Positions 44,497 through 53,115 of a stretch of DNA of 64,000 nt are shown piece by piece. Every line of letters begins with the position of its first letter. Position 1 is the stretch's first letter. The notes beneath the pieces are model-generated. The model had not been told where the DNA came from. It saw only the letters and a list, made by a program, of their open reading frames with translations, and did not search any database. This DNA comes from UBA1309 sp047605645 (GTDB lineage Bacteria; Bacteroidota; Bacteroidia; Bacteroidales; Dysgonomonadaceae). The stretch lies in NCBI GenBank assembly GCA_047605645.1, contig JASGFJ010000025.1, forward strand, positions 1-64,000. Direction: 5' to 3'. A program made the position numbers and the translations under genes.

Positions 44497-44548
44497 TTTT
44501 CTTTAATTATTATTTTAGTTGTTTGTAATTTTATATTTCGGTTTCTTT

Positions 44549-45118
44549 TTAATCTTCAACATTCAAGTCTTTCAGCGCATCCCAGCGAGGGTCGGCATCC
44601 ACACTTCCGGAATCTTCTGTTCCGTAATCACTCTCGTCATCGTCGTCTTCATCCGCTGAACTAGTGGTTTTGTACTTATTGAGCTTGGAAGACATCATTT
44701 TATTACATTTACCCGGTGCATGTACATGCTTCATCGGAATATTCAATGCAACAAATTCATAAATAAACCAGACAACATTGATCTCACCTTCATCCTCCGG
44801 AATAACAACGATTTCGTCGCTTTCCTCTGAGTATTCTTTTCCTAATTTGACAAACAGCTTATTCTGTGTATTGACCTCAATAGGCATATCGTCCAGACAA
44901 CGATCGCAAGGCACAGAAACAATACCCTGTATATCAAAGGAAAACTCGAATGCAGCAGGTGTTTTTTTAACCACTAAGACTACGTCGACATCCCCTTTTT
45001 GGATATCGGCAGAACCATCTATTTGCTTGAAATAATTATTATCAAGCTTATACTCGTAGGTCTGAGGCTCTTTAGAAAAGTTCTTCAGAGCTATTTTATA
45101 TTGACTAAACTTTGCCAC
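44549..45118 (-). CDS. YceD/DUF177 protein
   Basis: This 189-residue protein matches DUF177 (YceD), whose members are tied to 23S rRNA metabolism and are encoded beside rpmF. It contains VSVPCDRCLDDMPIEV (about residues 67-82) with the C-x2-C pair, FIYEFVALNIPMKHVH near residue 118 and a CNKMMSSKLNKY block. The region 150-180 is a very acidic, low-complexity linker (DEDDDDESDYG), and PRWDALKDL at the end is typical. It is the first gene of the DUF177-rpmF-fabH unit and has a consensus -7 box upstream. Confidence 0.9.
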   Translation of the reverse strand: MAKFSQYKIALKNFSKEPQTYEYKLDNNYFKQIDGSADIQKGDVDVVLVVKKTPAAFEFSFDIQGIVSVPCDRCLDDMPIEVNTQNKLFVKLGKEYSEESDEIVVIPEDEGEINVVWFIYEFVALNIPMKHVHAPGKCNKMMSSKLNKYKTTSSADEDDDDESDYGTEDSGSVDADPRWDALKDLNVED

Positions 45119-45143
45119 TTCGTATCATCGCATAAAGAGTTCG

Positions 45144-45176
45144 CAAAGATAATACATTTTTTCTTATATAACTCAA
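45144..45176 (-). promoter_or_regulatory. Promoter of the DUF177-rpmF-fabH unit
   Basis: The minus strand has an exact -7 TATCTTTG (45144-45151) and a -33 TTG (45174-45176) with a slightly long 22-base spacer. The start codon lies 26 bases beyond the -7 box. Confidence 0.7.
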
Positions 45177-45353
45177 CACAAAGGTTTTTTCCCCCTGAAT
45201 ATTTTTCTCAAACTACGCTATAATCATTACAAAAACCAATTTTCAGCCATACAAAAGGGAATAAAGGAGGCATTAATTCTCAAAAAAGCATAATAATTAG
45301 CATTTAAAATTACTTATTTTGAGAAATTGATAAATTTTAGATGAGAAACTATA

Positions 45354-45361
45354 TAACTTTG
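45354..45361 (+). promoter_or_regulatory. Probable -7 box of the DUF4294 gene
   Basis: TAACTTTG is an exact consensus -7 located 26 bases before the ATG at 45388. A convincing -33 TTTG at the right distance is not seen. A GGAG-like sequence (45374-45377) lies close to the start, which is unusual for this phylum. Confidence 0.6.
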
Positions 45362-45387
45362 TGCTCAATTTATAGGAGTTGAAATCC

Positions 45388-45978
45388 ATGAAATTCAGGG
45401 TTCTTTTTACATTATATATCCTAGCACTTACCTTCTTCTCTGCACAACAATCCGTAGCGCAGGACAATATCCGTGTGCCTGCCGAAATGTACCAGGGAGA
45501 ACTTATCCCTTCGGTATGGCTTCGGGAAATATATGTGTATCCACCGATTCAGTTTACAAACGACAAACAGCGAATGGAATTCAATCGCCTGGTCAGAGAC
45601 ATCAAGAAAACATTGCCTTACGCACAGAGTGTGTCCCGCATGATTATAGAAACTTATGAATACATGGAAACTCTGCCGGATGAAAAAACGAAGAAAAAAC
45701 ATCTAAGCAGCGTACAGAAATATGTCATGGACACCTACAAACCCAAGATGAGAGGCCTGACAAAGAATCAAGGAAAAATACTAGTAAAACTGATAGATCG
45801 GGAATGCGATTCTTCTTCATACGAAATTATAAAATCTCTTGTCGGAAGCTTCAAGGCGGGAGTTTACAACGCATTCGCAAGCATCTTTGGGAACAGCCTG
45901 AAAAAAGAATACGATCCGGAAGGGAACGACCGCCTCATCGAGCGGATTGTTGTACAGATTCAGCAAGGTCAGCTTTAA
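45388..45978 (+). CDS. DUF4294 domain-containing secreted protein
   Basis: This 196-residue protein has a signal peptide (about residues 1-22, ending QQSVAQ). A conserved body follows: IPSVWLREIYVYPPIQFTNDKQRMEFNRLVRDIKKTLPYA at residues 37-76, and LTKNQGKILVKLIDRECDSSSYEIIKSLVGSFKAG near residue 125. This matches the Bacteroidota DUF4294 family, of unknown function, probably periplasmic. I start at the ATG at 45388 instead of an in-frame TTG at 45379. Its 3' end overlaps the convergent gene on the minus strand by 44 bases. Confidence 0.85.
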   Translation: MKFRVLFTLYILALTFFSAQQSVAQDNIRVPAEMYQGELIPSVWLREIYVYPPIQFTNDKQRMEFNRLVRDIKKTLPYAQSVSRMIIETYEYMETLPDEKTKKKHLSSVQKYVMDTYKPKMRGLTKNQGKILVKLIDRECDSSSYEIIKSLVGSFKAGVYNAFASIFGNSLKKEYDPEGNDRLIERIVVQIQQGQL

Positions 45979-46666
45979 CTTCTGCACGACGGAGATTTCT
46001 TTCGTTTCTAAGCCTGCATAATTCTTCAAAACCAACTGGGAAGAGCTTTTCTCGCTGGAGAACTAATATAAGACGATCAAAATTCCCCTGAAAATCGGTT
46101 TCTTTCCAATCAAAAGGGATGAAAGAAACAGCGTTGTCTCTAAAATACAATTCGCCAAAATAATAGCGTCCACTCATTCTATTTTCTGCTGCCGTACAAT
46201 CAGCCTCCAGACTGTTCTCAAAAACATAAGCACAGGAAATCACATCGTATTTGATGTTTTTCTTTTTCCTTTCTTTTTTCTCATAAGGATATACTTCAAA
46301 CAAAAACGAGTTATAAACCCCTCGAAAGAATGCATTATCGATAACCTCAAAACGACTGGAATGAAGGAATTGATACCTACTGCTTTTCATCCTTCTTTTC
46401 AATCGATTCGGTTTATAGATTTCCTGAACCGGATAAATAACAAACAAAAAAAGGCATATAAAAAAAAGACAGAGAAGAGAGCCTGCTATGAGCGCCAATA
46501 AAAATTTACCATCCAATGCATATATGACTGCAACCAGAAAACCCATATAAAATCCGCCATAAAACCCATTGTTAAAATAATAGATTTCAAAATTCGCTCT
46601 TTCTTCAGGGCGGACCCTGAGCAACCCAGCAACTAGCCGGGCTAACTCAGATATTAATTTCTTCAT
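45935..46666 (-). CDS. Unknown membrane protein
   Basis: I do not recognise this 243-residue protein. It has two adjacent hydrophobic segments near residues 35-60 and 62-82 (FYMGFLVAVIYAL, LLALIAGSLLCLFFICLFLFVIYP) and then a large soluble, probably cytoplasmic domain rich in Arg/Lys and aromatic residues. A Cys-containing SCAYVFENSLEADCTAAEN block lies near residue 150. The C-terminal 20 residues are charged and lie on the antisense strand of the DUF4294 gene. It may be co-transcribed with the SDR gene 15 bases upstream. Confidence 0.65.
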   Translation of the reverse strand: MKKLISELARLVAGLLRVRPEERANFEIYYFNNGFYGGFYMGFLVAVIYALDGKFLLALIAGSLLCLFFICLFLFVIYPVQEIYKPNRLKRRMKSSRYQFLHSSRFEVIDNAFFRGVYNSFLFEVYPYEKKERKKKNIKYDVISCAYVFENSLEADCTAAENRMSGRYYFGELYFRDNAVSFIPFDWKETDFQGNFDRLILVLQREKLFPVGFEELCRLRNERNLRRAEVKADLAESVQQSAR

Positions 46667-46681
46667 AGCATAAACAAAATA

Positions 46682-47443
46682 CTATTCCTCTCGGTGAAAT
46701 AAAGTAGCATTTGCCTGAGCGGTAGGCATTATCAGCATATCATTGATACAAACATGAGCGGGTAATGAAACAACATAACAAATGGCATCAGCAATATCTT
46801 CCGGCCTTAATGGCTGAAATCCCTGGTACACTTTATCGGCTCGTTCTTTATCTCCGTGAAAACGAACAATCGAAAACTCCGTTTCTACGGCTCCGGGACA
46901 AATTTGCGTCACCTTCACGCCATAAGGAAGTAAATCCATACGCATCCCTTTACCAATAGCCTCAACAGCATGCTTGGTCCCACAATACACATTTCCATTC
47001 GGATAAGCCTCCTTGCCGGCAATCGAGGAAAGATTGACAATGTGCCCTTTGCGCCGCTCCTTCATTCCGGGAGCAATGGCACGAGTCACATAAAGAAGAC
47101 CTTTAATATTCGTATCAATCATTTTTTCCCAGTCTTCTATATCACCATCCTGAAGAGGAGTTAAACCAGAAGCAAGACCGGCATTATTGACAAGCAAATC
47201 AATATTTTTCCAATCTCCCGGCAGATTTCCTAAGTGGGCACTCACTTCTTCCTGATTTCTCACATCAAAGCACAACGGAAGCACCCGAATTCCATATTTA
47301 TCTTCCAGATAATTCTTCAATTCCCCGATTTTCTCAGCTCGGCGAGCCGTTACAATAAGATCATAGTTTTCTTTTGCCAACCGATAAGCAGTGGCTTCAC
47401 CGATTCCGGAAGAAGCACCTGTAATTAAAGCTATTTTATTCAT
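46682..47443 (-). CDS. Short-chain dehydrogenase/reductase (YdfG-like)
   Basis: This 253-residue classical SDR has the cofactor motif TGASSGIGEA (residues 7-16), NNAGLASG (about 87-94), the catalytic Ser in VNLSSIAGKEA and the Y-x3-K in VYCGTKHAVEA (about 150-160), followed by CPGAVETEF. The sequence is closest in type to YdfG, the NADP-dependent 3-hydroxy acid/serine dehydrogenase. An R-R pair after the second strand (TARRAEKIG) favours NADP. The substrate is not known; it sits beside the unknown membrane protein gene. Confidence 0.92.
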   Translation of the reverse strand: MNKIALITGASSGIGEATAYRLAKENYDLIVTARRAEKIGELKNYLEDKYGIRVLPLCFDVRNQEEVSAHLGNLPGDWKNIDLLVNNAGLASGLTPLQDGDIEDWEKMIDTNIKGLLYVTRAIAPGMKERRKGHIVNLSSIAGKEAYPNGNVYCGTKHAVEAIGKGMRMDLLPYGVKVTQICPGAVETEFSIVRFHGDKERADKVYQGFQPLRPEDIADAICYVVSLPAHVCINDMLIMPTAQANATLFHREE

Positions 47444-47605
47444 ACGTTTAAATTTTTACTGTTAGGTGGTATGAGACGCGCGTGATTTTTTAATCATTAT
47501 CAAAGGTGATTTAAGAAAATCAGGTTTTGTTTTATATCAAATATTACAGAACAAAAACAGGCAAAAGTGCACGACACCAGCACATCCCTTTCCTGTTGAA
47601 TTGCT

Positions 47606-48349
47606 TTACAAGACCTTATATTTTTCCCACAAAGCCGATTTCACAACCTCTTGCGTCTGTGCTGCAAGCTCAAGAATATTATCCTCAGTAGCTCCTTCTG
47701 TGGAAATGGGAGGATGAATAACCAACTCCATTTTTCCGGGATTCAAACTCCATGTTCCCCGGCGAAGGACTTCGCAGACGCCATTAATTGTAATGGGAAC
47801 AATCGGCAGGGAAAGCTGCTCCGCAACAAGAAAAGCCCCACGTTTGAACTTCGCCAGCTTACCTGTATAACTACGAGCGCCTTCCGGAAAAATAACCATG
47901 GAAGCGCCCGGCTCCTCGCGCAGTTGCTTTTCAGCTTTTGCAATACTTTCTTTTCTCGATTTCAAACTGGATTGATCCACATATACATGCCCGGCTATCT
48001 CGGAAGCCTTTCCCACCAGTGGAATTTTTCTTAACTCCTGCTTTTGTACCCACTTGATGTTTTTAGGAAGATATCCGTATATCAAAAAAATATCAATATA
48101 GCTTTGATGATTCGGCGTAAAGACATACGATTGTTCAGGTCGTATATTTTCTGTTCCCCGCACCTGAATCCTGCATAGTGCCAAGCGGCATGTTATTTTC
48201 GACCAATACCGAGGTGGTACATACGCCCACACCTTCTTTTCTCCGATGGCACAACCAATCATAACCGTGATTGCTGTGATTATAGTCACAAGGACAAAAA
48301 GAGGAGCGAAAATCAACCATTGATAAAAGAAAAGGAGTATACGTTTCAT
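47606..48349 (-). CDS. 1-acyl-sn-glycerol-3-phosphate acyltransferase (PlsC family)
   Basis: This 247-residue membrane-associated enzyme has an N-terminal hydrophobic helix pair and the acyltransferase motif NHQSYIDI (H-x4-D, about residues 79-86). It also has the FPEGARSYTGKLAKFKRGAFLVA block (about 157-179), with the glycerophosphate-binding EGxRS and KxG parts, and VPITINGV near residue 195. It should acylate lysophosphatidic acid to phosphatidic acid at the inner membrane. A terminator separates it from the GT2 gene upstream. Confidence 0.9.
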   Translation of the reverse strand: MKRILLFFYQWLIFAPLFVLVTIITAITVMIGCAIGEKKVWAYVPPRYWSKITCRLALCRIQVRGTENIRPEQSYVFTPNHQSYIDIFLIYGYLPKNIKWVQKQELRKIPLVGKASEIAGHVYVDQSSLKSRKESIAKAEKQLREEPGASMVIFPEGARSYTGKLAKFKRGAFLVAEQLSLPIVPITINGVCEVLRRGTWSLNPGKMELVIHPPISTEGATEDNILELAAQTQEVVKSALWEKYKVL

Positions 48350-48484
48350 ATTCTTACTTAATTTTTTAAAGTGTTGATATTAACACACCACCAGCATGAG
48401 TGAATAAATGTTCACAAAAATAATAAACTGAATGAATCTTTTATCCTATAATGCACATTAATTCTGTATCGGAAAAAGGATAAA

Positions 48485-48516
48485 AACAAAAAACACACCT
48501 CAATGAGATGTGTTTG
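48485..48516 (-). terminator. Terminator downstream of the GT2 gene at 48540
   Basis: The arms aaacacacctca (48491-48502) and tgagatgtgttt (48504-48515) pair with one G-U, leaving a short loop. On the minus strand the stem is followed by TTTTTTGTTTTTA. It lies 25 bases after the stop codon. Confidence 0.8.
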
Positions 48517-48539
48517 AATTTATAACAATAGAAATTGTC

Positions 48540-49538
48540 TTATTTTTTGAAGAATAAATGAGGGAAGGCCTGTTCCGGATTCTTTCTGCAAACAATTATT
48601 TTCCAAAAAGAAACAAGATATCCCAATCCGTATCCGAAAAACTGGACAAACACCGCCCGAATAGACATCAATCCGATACCCAAGCTTTTACTTTGAATAG
48701 AAGAGGTTAAAAAGCACAATATAAAATAAGCCAAAAATACCAAGAGAAGACAGGGTTCTCCGAGTACAGCAAGACCTATCGCAGCTAAAATACCTACCAC
48801 AAACAAAGTCGGAAGCATAAATGTAAACTTGAAATATCCGGGATGCCAGCGATCGAGAATCGGTCTCACTTTTCCGAATTTATTCACCTGTACATAGTAT
48901 TTTTGCCAACTAATTCTTCGTTTGTGAAAAACAATAACATTCGAAAACAGCCGCGTTTCAAATCCCATCTTCCAAAGGCGCATTGCCAAATCCGGATCTT
49001 CTCCGGGATGAATCACTCCAAATCCGCCGGAAACTTCAAAAGCCTTTTTGGATAGCCCCATATTGAAGCTACGAGGCTGAAACTTGCCCAACTTTTCGCT
49101 TCCTCCGCGTATACCACCGGTTGTCAAAGGAGAAGTCATTGCAAAATTGATGGCTTTCTGCAAATCAGAGAATGAGTCCAGAGCGCCATCAGCTCCACCA
49201 AAACAATCTACACAATCAGTATCTAATGATTTTTCGACTTGTTCAAGATAATCGTCAGGCAAAATACAATCAGAATCAAGAATCAAGAAATAGTCACCCT
49301 TCGCCCTTTCCATACCATAATTGCGAGACGCTCCCGGACCTGAATTCGGCTTATAGTAATAACTAATTGACAAAAAGTCTTCAAACATTTGAACAACATC
49401 TTTGCAGGTGACTGTGGAACCATCTTCCACCACCAACACCTCGTAAGGTTTGGTATAGGTCTGCTTGGCTAGACTCGTCAGCAGGTCGTGTACTTCGTCA
49501 GGACGATTATACACCGGAATAATTACGGTAAAATACAT
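48540..49538 (-). CDS. Membrane-anchored glycosyltransferase, GT2
   Basis: This 332-residue GT2 enzyme has VIIPVYNRPDEV, VLVVEDGSTVTCKDVV, NSGPGASRNYGMERA and the metal site LILDSDCILPDDYLE (about residues 71-85). HPGEDPDLAMRLWKMGFETRL near residue 175-195 is the acceptor/base region. Unlike the operon transferases it ends with two or three membrane segments (residues 235-310), like processive or lipid-linked GT2 enzymes. It is 37 bases downstream of a UDP-glucuronate decarboxylase gene, so UDP-xylose is a plausible donor; that is inference. Confidence 0.87.
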   Translation of the reverse strand: MYFTVIIPVYNRPDEVHDLLTSLAKQTYTKPYEVLVVEDGSTVTCKDVVQMFEDFLSISYYYKPNSGPGASRNYGMERAKGDYFLILDSDCILPDDYLEQVEKSLDTDCVDCFGGADGALDSFSDLQKAINFAMTSPLTTGGIRGGSEKLGKFQPRSFNMGLSKKAFEVSGGFGVIHPGEDPDLAMRLWKMGFETRLFSNVIVFHKRRISWQKYYVQVNKFGKVRPILDRWHPGYFKFTFMLPTLFVVGILAAIGLAVLGEPCLLLVFLAYFILCFLTSSIQSKSLGIGLMSIRAVFVQFFGYGLGYLVSFWKIIVCRKNPEQAFPHLFFKK

Positions 49539-49575
49539 AAAACTAAATCGTTGCGGAAGGGATATTTATTTCAGA

Positions 49576-50526
49576 TTAAGATTTCTGGCTGGACAAAAGA
49601 GTCTCGAAATAGTTGATGGTCTTCATCAGCCCGGTTCTCAACTGTACATGAGGCTGCCAATCATCAAGCATTTGACGCGCCAGGGTAATATCCGGCTGAC
49701 GTTGCTTGGGATCGTCCTGAGGAAGCGGAAGAAATACCAGCTTGGATTTCGAACCGATAATATCTATAATTGTTTCAGCCAATCCCAACATTGTAAACTC
49801 ATTCGGATTGCCTATATTGACCGGGCCAAGAAAATCGACCGGGGTTTTCATCATGCGAGTCATTCCTTCTATCAAATCATCTACATACTGGAAAGACCGA
49901 GTCTGCATACCATCTCCAAAAATAGTAATATCCTCTCCTCTTAACGCCTGCACAATAAAATTAGAAACGACCCGTCCGTCATTCTGATTCATATTGGGGC
50001 CATAGGTATTGAATATCCGTATTATTTTGATGGCTACCTGATTCTGGATGTGATAGTTCATAAACAAGGATTCGGCACAACGCTTTCCTTCATCGTAGCA
50101 GGATCGCGGGCCAATCGGATTCACATTTCCCCAATACGTCTCGGGTTGCGGGTGAATAATTGGGTCTCCATACACCTCGCTGGTGCTGGCCTGAAGAATT
50201 TTCGCCTTCAAACGCTTGGCTAATCCCAACATATTGATCGCGCCCATCACTGAGGTCTGAATTGTTTTTATCGAATCGTATTGGTAATGAATCGGACTTG
50301 CAGGACAAGCCAGATTATAGATTTCATCAACCTCAGCCTGAAATGGAACTGTTATGTCGTGTCGGACTGCTTCAAAATATCGGTTATCGAAAAGATGTGC
50401 AATATTAGATTTCGAGCCGGTGAAGTAATTATCCAGACAAATCACTTCGTTTCCTTCCTCCAATAACCTGGAGCATAGATGAGAACCGATAAATCCCGCT
50501 CCTCCTGTCACCAAAATTCGTTTCAT
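49576..50526 (-). CDS. UDP-glucuronate decarboxylase (UDP-xylose synthase)
   Basis: This 316-residue extended SDR has GGAGFIGSHLC (residues 8-18), CLDNYFTGSKSNI with the UXS signature, ACPASPIHYQYD near residue 80, QASTSEVYGDP near residue 117 and the catalytic Y-x3-K in SCYDEGKRCAE (about 142-152). RIFNTYGPNM and NDGRVVSNFI complete the UXS pattern, which separates it from UDP-glucose 4-epimerases. It converts UDP-glucuronate to UDP-xylose with NAD. I use the ATG at 50526, because a -7 box lies at 50553-50560, inside the longer reading from 50589. Confidence 0.93.
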   Translation of the reverse strand: MKRILVTGGAGFIGSHLCSRLLEEGNEVICLDNYFTGSKSNIAHLFDNRYFEAVRHDITVPFQAEVDEIYNLACPASPIHYQYDSIKTIQTSVMGAINMLGLAKRLKAKILQASTSEVYGDPIIHPQPETYWGNVNPIGPRSCYDEGKRCAESLFMNYHIQNQVAIKIIRIFNTYGPNMNQNDGRVVSNFIVQALRGEDITIFGDGMQTRSFQYVDDLIEGMTRMMKTPVDFLGPVNIGNPNEFTMLGLAETIIDIIGSKSKLVFLPLPQDDPKQRQPDITLARQMLDDWQPHVQLRTGLMKTINYFETLLSSQKS

Positions 50527-50552
50527 CAAGACATTATGTTTATTTAGGAACA

Positions 50553-50560
50553 CAAAGGTA
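50553..50560 (-). promoter_or_regulatory. Probable -7 box of the UXS-GT2 unit
   Basis: TACCTTTG on the minus strand is an exact -7 match, 27 bases before the ATG at 50526. The -33 element is not clear. Confidence 0.6.
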
Positions 50561-50700
50561 GAATATTTATTTGAAGAAAGATGCCGCAATTTCTTATTAT
50601 ATCGCGTGATCTTCCGACAATTTGTTCTTTAAAAGAACAGAATTTCCTCTACCTAGCGCAAAGGAGAGATTAAAATAAAAACAAAACACGGGAAAAGCCA

Positions 50701-51660
50701 TTAATTAGTAAGTGCTCTCGAGCGAAAAGATTCTTGAGATAATTTCAGAATCGTGCTTTTCCTTGAATGAAATTCTGCCATTTTTGAAATAGGGAGAAAC
50801 AAAGTTCCCGCTCCGTACTTCGCCAAATCGTCTTTCAAGTCGGGACTCCATTTCTGTAAGTCTTCCGGTGAAACAGCCAGTTGTTTGACCAACACATCCA
50901 GCTTATATTCAGAAGTTATATCAACGCTCATCATGGTCGGGTCGTTATTGGGCTTAGTGCGTTTCGGGCGTACACTTTTTGCTTCGGAAGGCTTATCGCC
51001 TTCTCCAGGGAAACGTTCTTTGTAGTCTGTCATCAATTGCGACAATTCATTGGTGATATAACAAGCTGTCATAAATTTATTGACATGATTGATTGTTTCA
51101 TCGGGCAGATACTTATAAAATTCATGGTATTTATCCGAACCGGCTCTGGTAATAGCCCTATCGACGTTAGTGCCTCCACAGTTATATGCCGCAATCACGG
51201 TTATCCAGTTTCGGTATTTTACATAGAGATCTTTCAATGTCCGGACAGCCACTCGTGTACTTTTAGATACATCCCCGCGATCCTTTTCATCCAATCCGTA
51301 AGTAAGGGCATTGATCGGCGTCACCTGCCAGATGCCTACCGCATTGGCAGAAGAGACACTACTGTTGCGAAAACCCGACTCAATCATCACCAAATTGCGA
51401 AGCATCTTGGGAAGTCCGCTTGACTGCAACATGTTTTCGACATACATTACCGTAGAATGATTGTTCCGCAGAAGCGATTCATAGGTCTGCCTCTCCTTTT
51501 CAGAAGGAATGATAAGACTATAATTAAACTTATCTTTCATCATCTTAATCTGCCACCGGGAACCATAGCGCACTTCCTGCGCTTCCCGCTGGGCAAAAAC
51601 ACTATCGGAAAACAGCACAAGAAAGCTGATAATGGAAATTAGAAATGTTATTTTTTTCAT
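50701..51660 (-). CDS. Lytic transglycosylase (SLT domain, MltD-like)
   Basis: This 319-residue protein has a signal peptide (residues 1-23, ending SVFAQ). The lysozyme-like SLT domain follows: LPKMLRNLVMIESGFRNSSVSSANAVGIWQVTP (about residues 84-116) with the catalytic Glu in IESGF, and VIAAYNCGGTNVDRAI near residue 155. Residues 250-305 resemble a weak LysM or cell-wall-binding region (LDVLVKQLAVSPEDLQKW). It cleaves peptidoglycan to 1,6-anhydro-muropeptides in the periplasm. It stands alone on its strand, divergent from the M16 peptidase gene. Confidence 0.9.
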   Translation of the reverse strand: MKKITFLISIISFLVLFSDSVFAQREAQEVRYGSRWQIKMMKDKFNYSLIIPSEKERQTYESLLRNNHSTVMYVENMLQSSGLPKMLRNLVMIESGFRNSSVSSANAVGIWQVTPINALTYGLDEKDRGDVSKSTRVAVRTLKDLYVKYRNWITVIAAYNCGGTNVDRAITRAGSDKYHEFYKYLPDETINHVNKFMTACYITNELSQLMTDYKERFPGEGDKPSEAKSVRPKRTKPNNDPTMMSVDITSEYKLDVLVKQLAVSPEDLQKWSPDLKDDLAKYGAGTLFLPISKMAEFHSRKSTILKLSQESFRSRALTN

Positions 51661-51823
51661 GCGGAAAACCTCTTTTCACTTTCCTGCACCGGAAAATGAA
51701 TTTTCGAATGCAAAAGAAAATATATTTATTGCTTTAAACAAGGATTTAGACATGTTTAAGCATTCTGCCAATGGCTTCCCTCATTTTATGGAGACAGAGA
51801 CATCGATTCGCCCGCCAAAATTG

Positions 51824-51831
51824 TATCTTTG
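51824..51831 (+). promoter_or_regulatory. Probable -7 box of the M16 peptidase gene
   Basis: TATCTTTG is an exact consensus -7, 25 bases before the TTG start at 51856. No -33 TTTG is visible at the standard distance. Confidence 0.6.
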
Positions 51832-51855
51832 ACTCCGATTTAATGACATAATATT

Positions 51856-53091
51856 TTGAGAGAAAAAGCAACCGACATAGTCATATCCGCTTTACCAAAC
51901 GGATTACGATTCATTCACAAACAGACAGACTCCAATGTTTCCTATTGTGGATTCTTTGTGAACGCAGGCACACGCGACGAACGCGCCGATCAGTTCGGAA
52001 TGGCGCATTTCACCGAACACATGCTTTTCAAAGGAACAGAGAAACGGAAGTCGTACCACATCATCAACCGGATGGAAAATGTAGGTGGTGAGCTCAATGC
52101 ATACACCAACAAAGAAGAGACTGTGATCTATTCAGTTTTCATCGAAGAACACATCGAACGGGCTATCGAATTGCTTACGGATCTGACCTTTCATTCCAAT
52201 TTCCCTCAAAAAGAGCTAGACAAGGAGACAGATGTAATCATTGACGAAATCAACTCTTACGAAGGCAGTCCCTCCGAATTGATTTATGACGAATTTGAAA
52301 ACCTGATATTCAAAAACCACTCATTGGGTCATCTCATTCTGGGAGAGGAAGATCTTTTGAAAAAATTCAAGACGGAGCATGTGAGAGAATTCGTCAACGA
52401 CCATTACACAACAGATGAAATCATATTTTTTTCAATGGGCAAAACCCCGGCAAAAAAAGTAATAAACCTCTTGGAAAAATATGTCGGGGCAATAACATGC
52501 TCGTCCTCTGCCAATCAACGCGTGACTCCTCCTTTTCTGAAAGGAGAAACGCTCACTTTCGAGAAAGGTACATCCCAGGCACACACCATCATCGGAACAT
52601 ACTCCTACCCGATTCTCAATAAGAAACGAAAAGCGCTGAGCCTTTTGAACAACATTCTGGGAGGACCGGGCATGAACAGCCGCCTCAACATCTCTCTTCG
52701 CGAAAAGAGAGGATATGTCTATTCCGTAGAATCCTCCCTGACCAATTATTCGGATACAGGTGTATTTTCCATCTATTTCGGAGGCGATCAGCGCAATCAG
52801 CAAAAATGCACGGAGCTGGTATTAAAGGAACTGGAGAAATTCAGAACCACAAAACTGTCTTCATCGCAATTGGCCTCGGCTAAAAAACAATACATCGGAC
52901 AGATAGGTATTTCTCACAGCTTACAGGAAAATGTAGCATTGGCTCTTGCAAAGAATTATTTGTATTATGGAAAATGGCACAGCGAAGCAGAAATTATTGC
53001 ATCCGTAGAAAATATCTCTGCAGAAAATTTATTAGAAACTGCAAATGAAGTATTTTTACCAGAAAATCTGTTTTGCCTTCAGTATACATAA
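51856..53091 (+). CDS. M16 family zinc metallopeptidase
   Basis: This 411-residue protein has the inverted zinc motif H-x2-E-H in MAHFTEHMLFKGTEKR (about residues 51-66) and the third ligand Glu in the following helix (TNKEETVIYSVFIEEHIERAIELL). The second, non-catalytic half has GPGMNSRLNISLREKRGYVYSVESS (about 270-294). The start must be the TTG at 51856: no in-frame ATG exists before the zinc motif, and the -7 box is just upstream. LPNGLRFIHKQTDS near residue 15 matches the normal M16 beginning. No signal peptide is evident, so it probably acts in the cytoplasm. Confidence 0.93.
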   Translation: MREKATDIVISALPNGLRFIHKQTDSNVSYCGFFVNAGTRDERADQFGMAHFTEHMLFKGTEKRKSYHIINRMENVGGELNAYTNKEETVIYSVFIEEHIERAIELLTDLTFHSNFPQKELDKETDVIIDEINSYEGSPSELIYDEFENLIFKNHSLGHLILGEEDLLKKFKTEHVREFVNDHYTTDEIIFFSMGKTPAKKVINLLEKYVGAITCSSSANQRVTPPFLKGETLTFEKGTSQAHTIIGTYSYPILNKKRKALSLLNNILGGPGMNSRLNISLREKRGYVYSVESSLTNYSDTGVFSIYFGGDQRNQQKCTELVLKELEKFRTTKLSSSQLASAKKQYIGQIGISHSLQENVALALAKNYLYYGKWHSEAEIIASVENISAENLLETANEVFLPENLFCLQYT

Positions 53092-53115
53092 ACACATCAC
53101 AAAACATTATGACTT

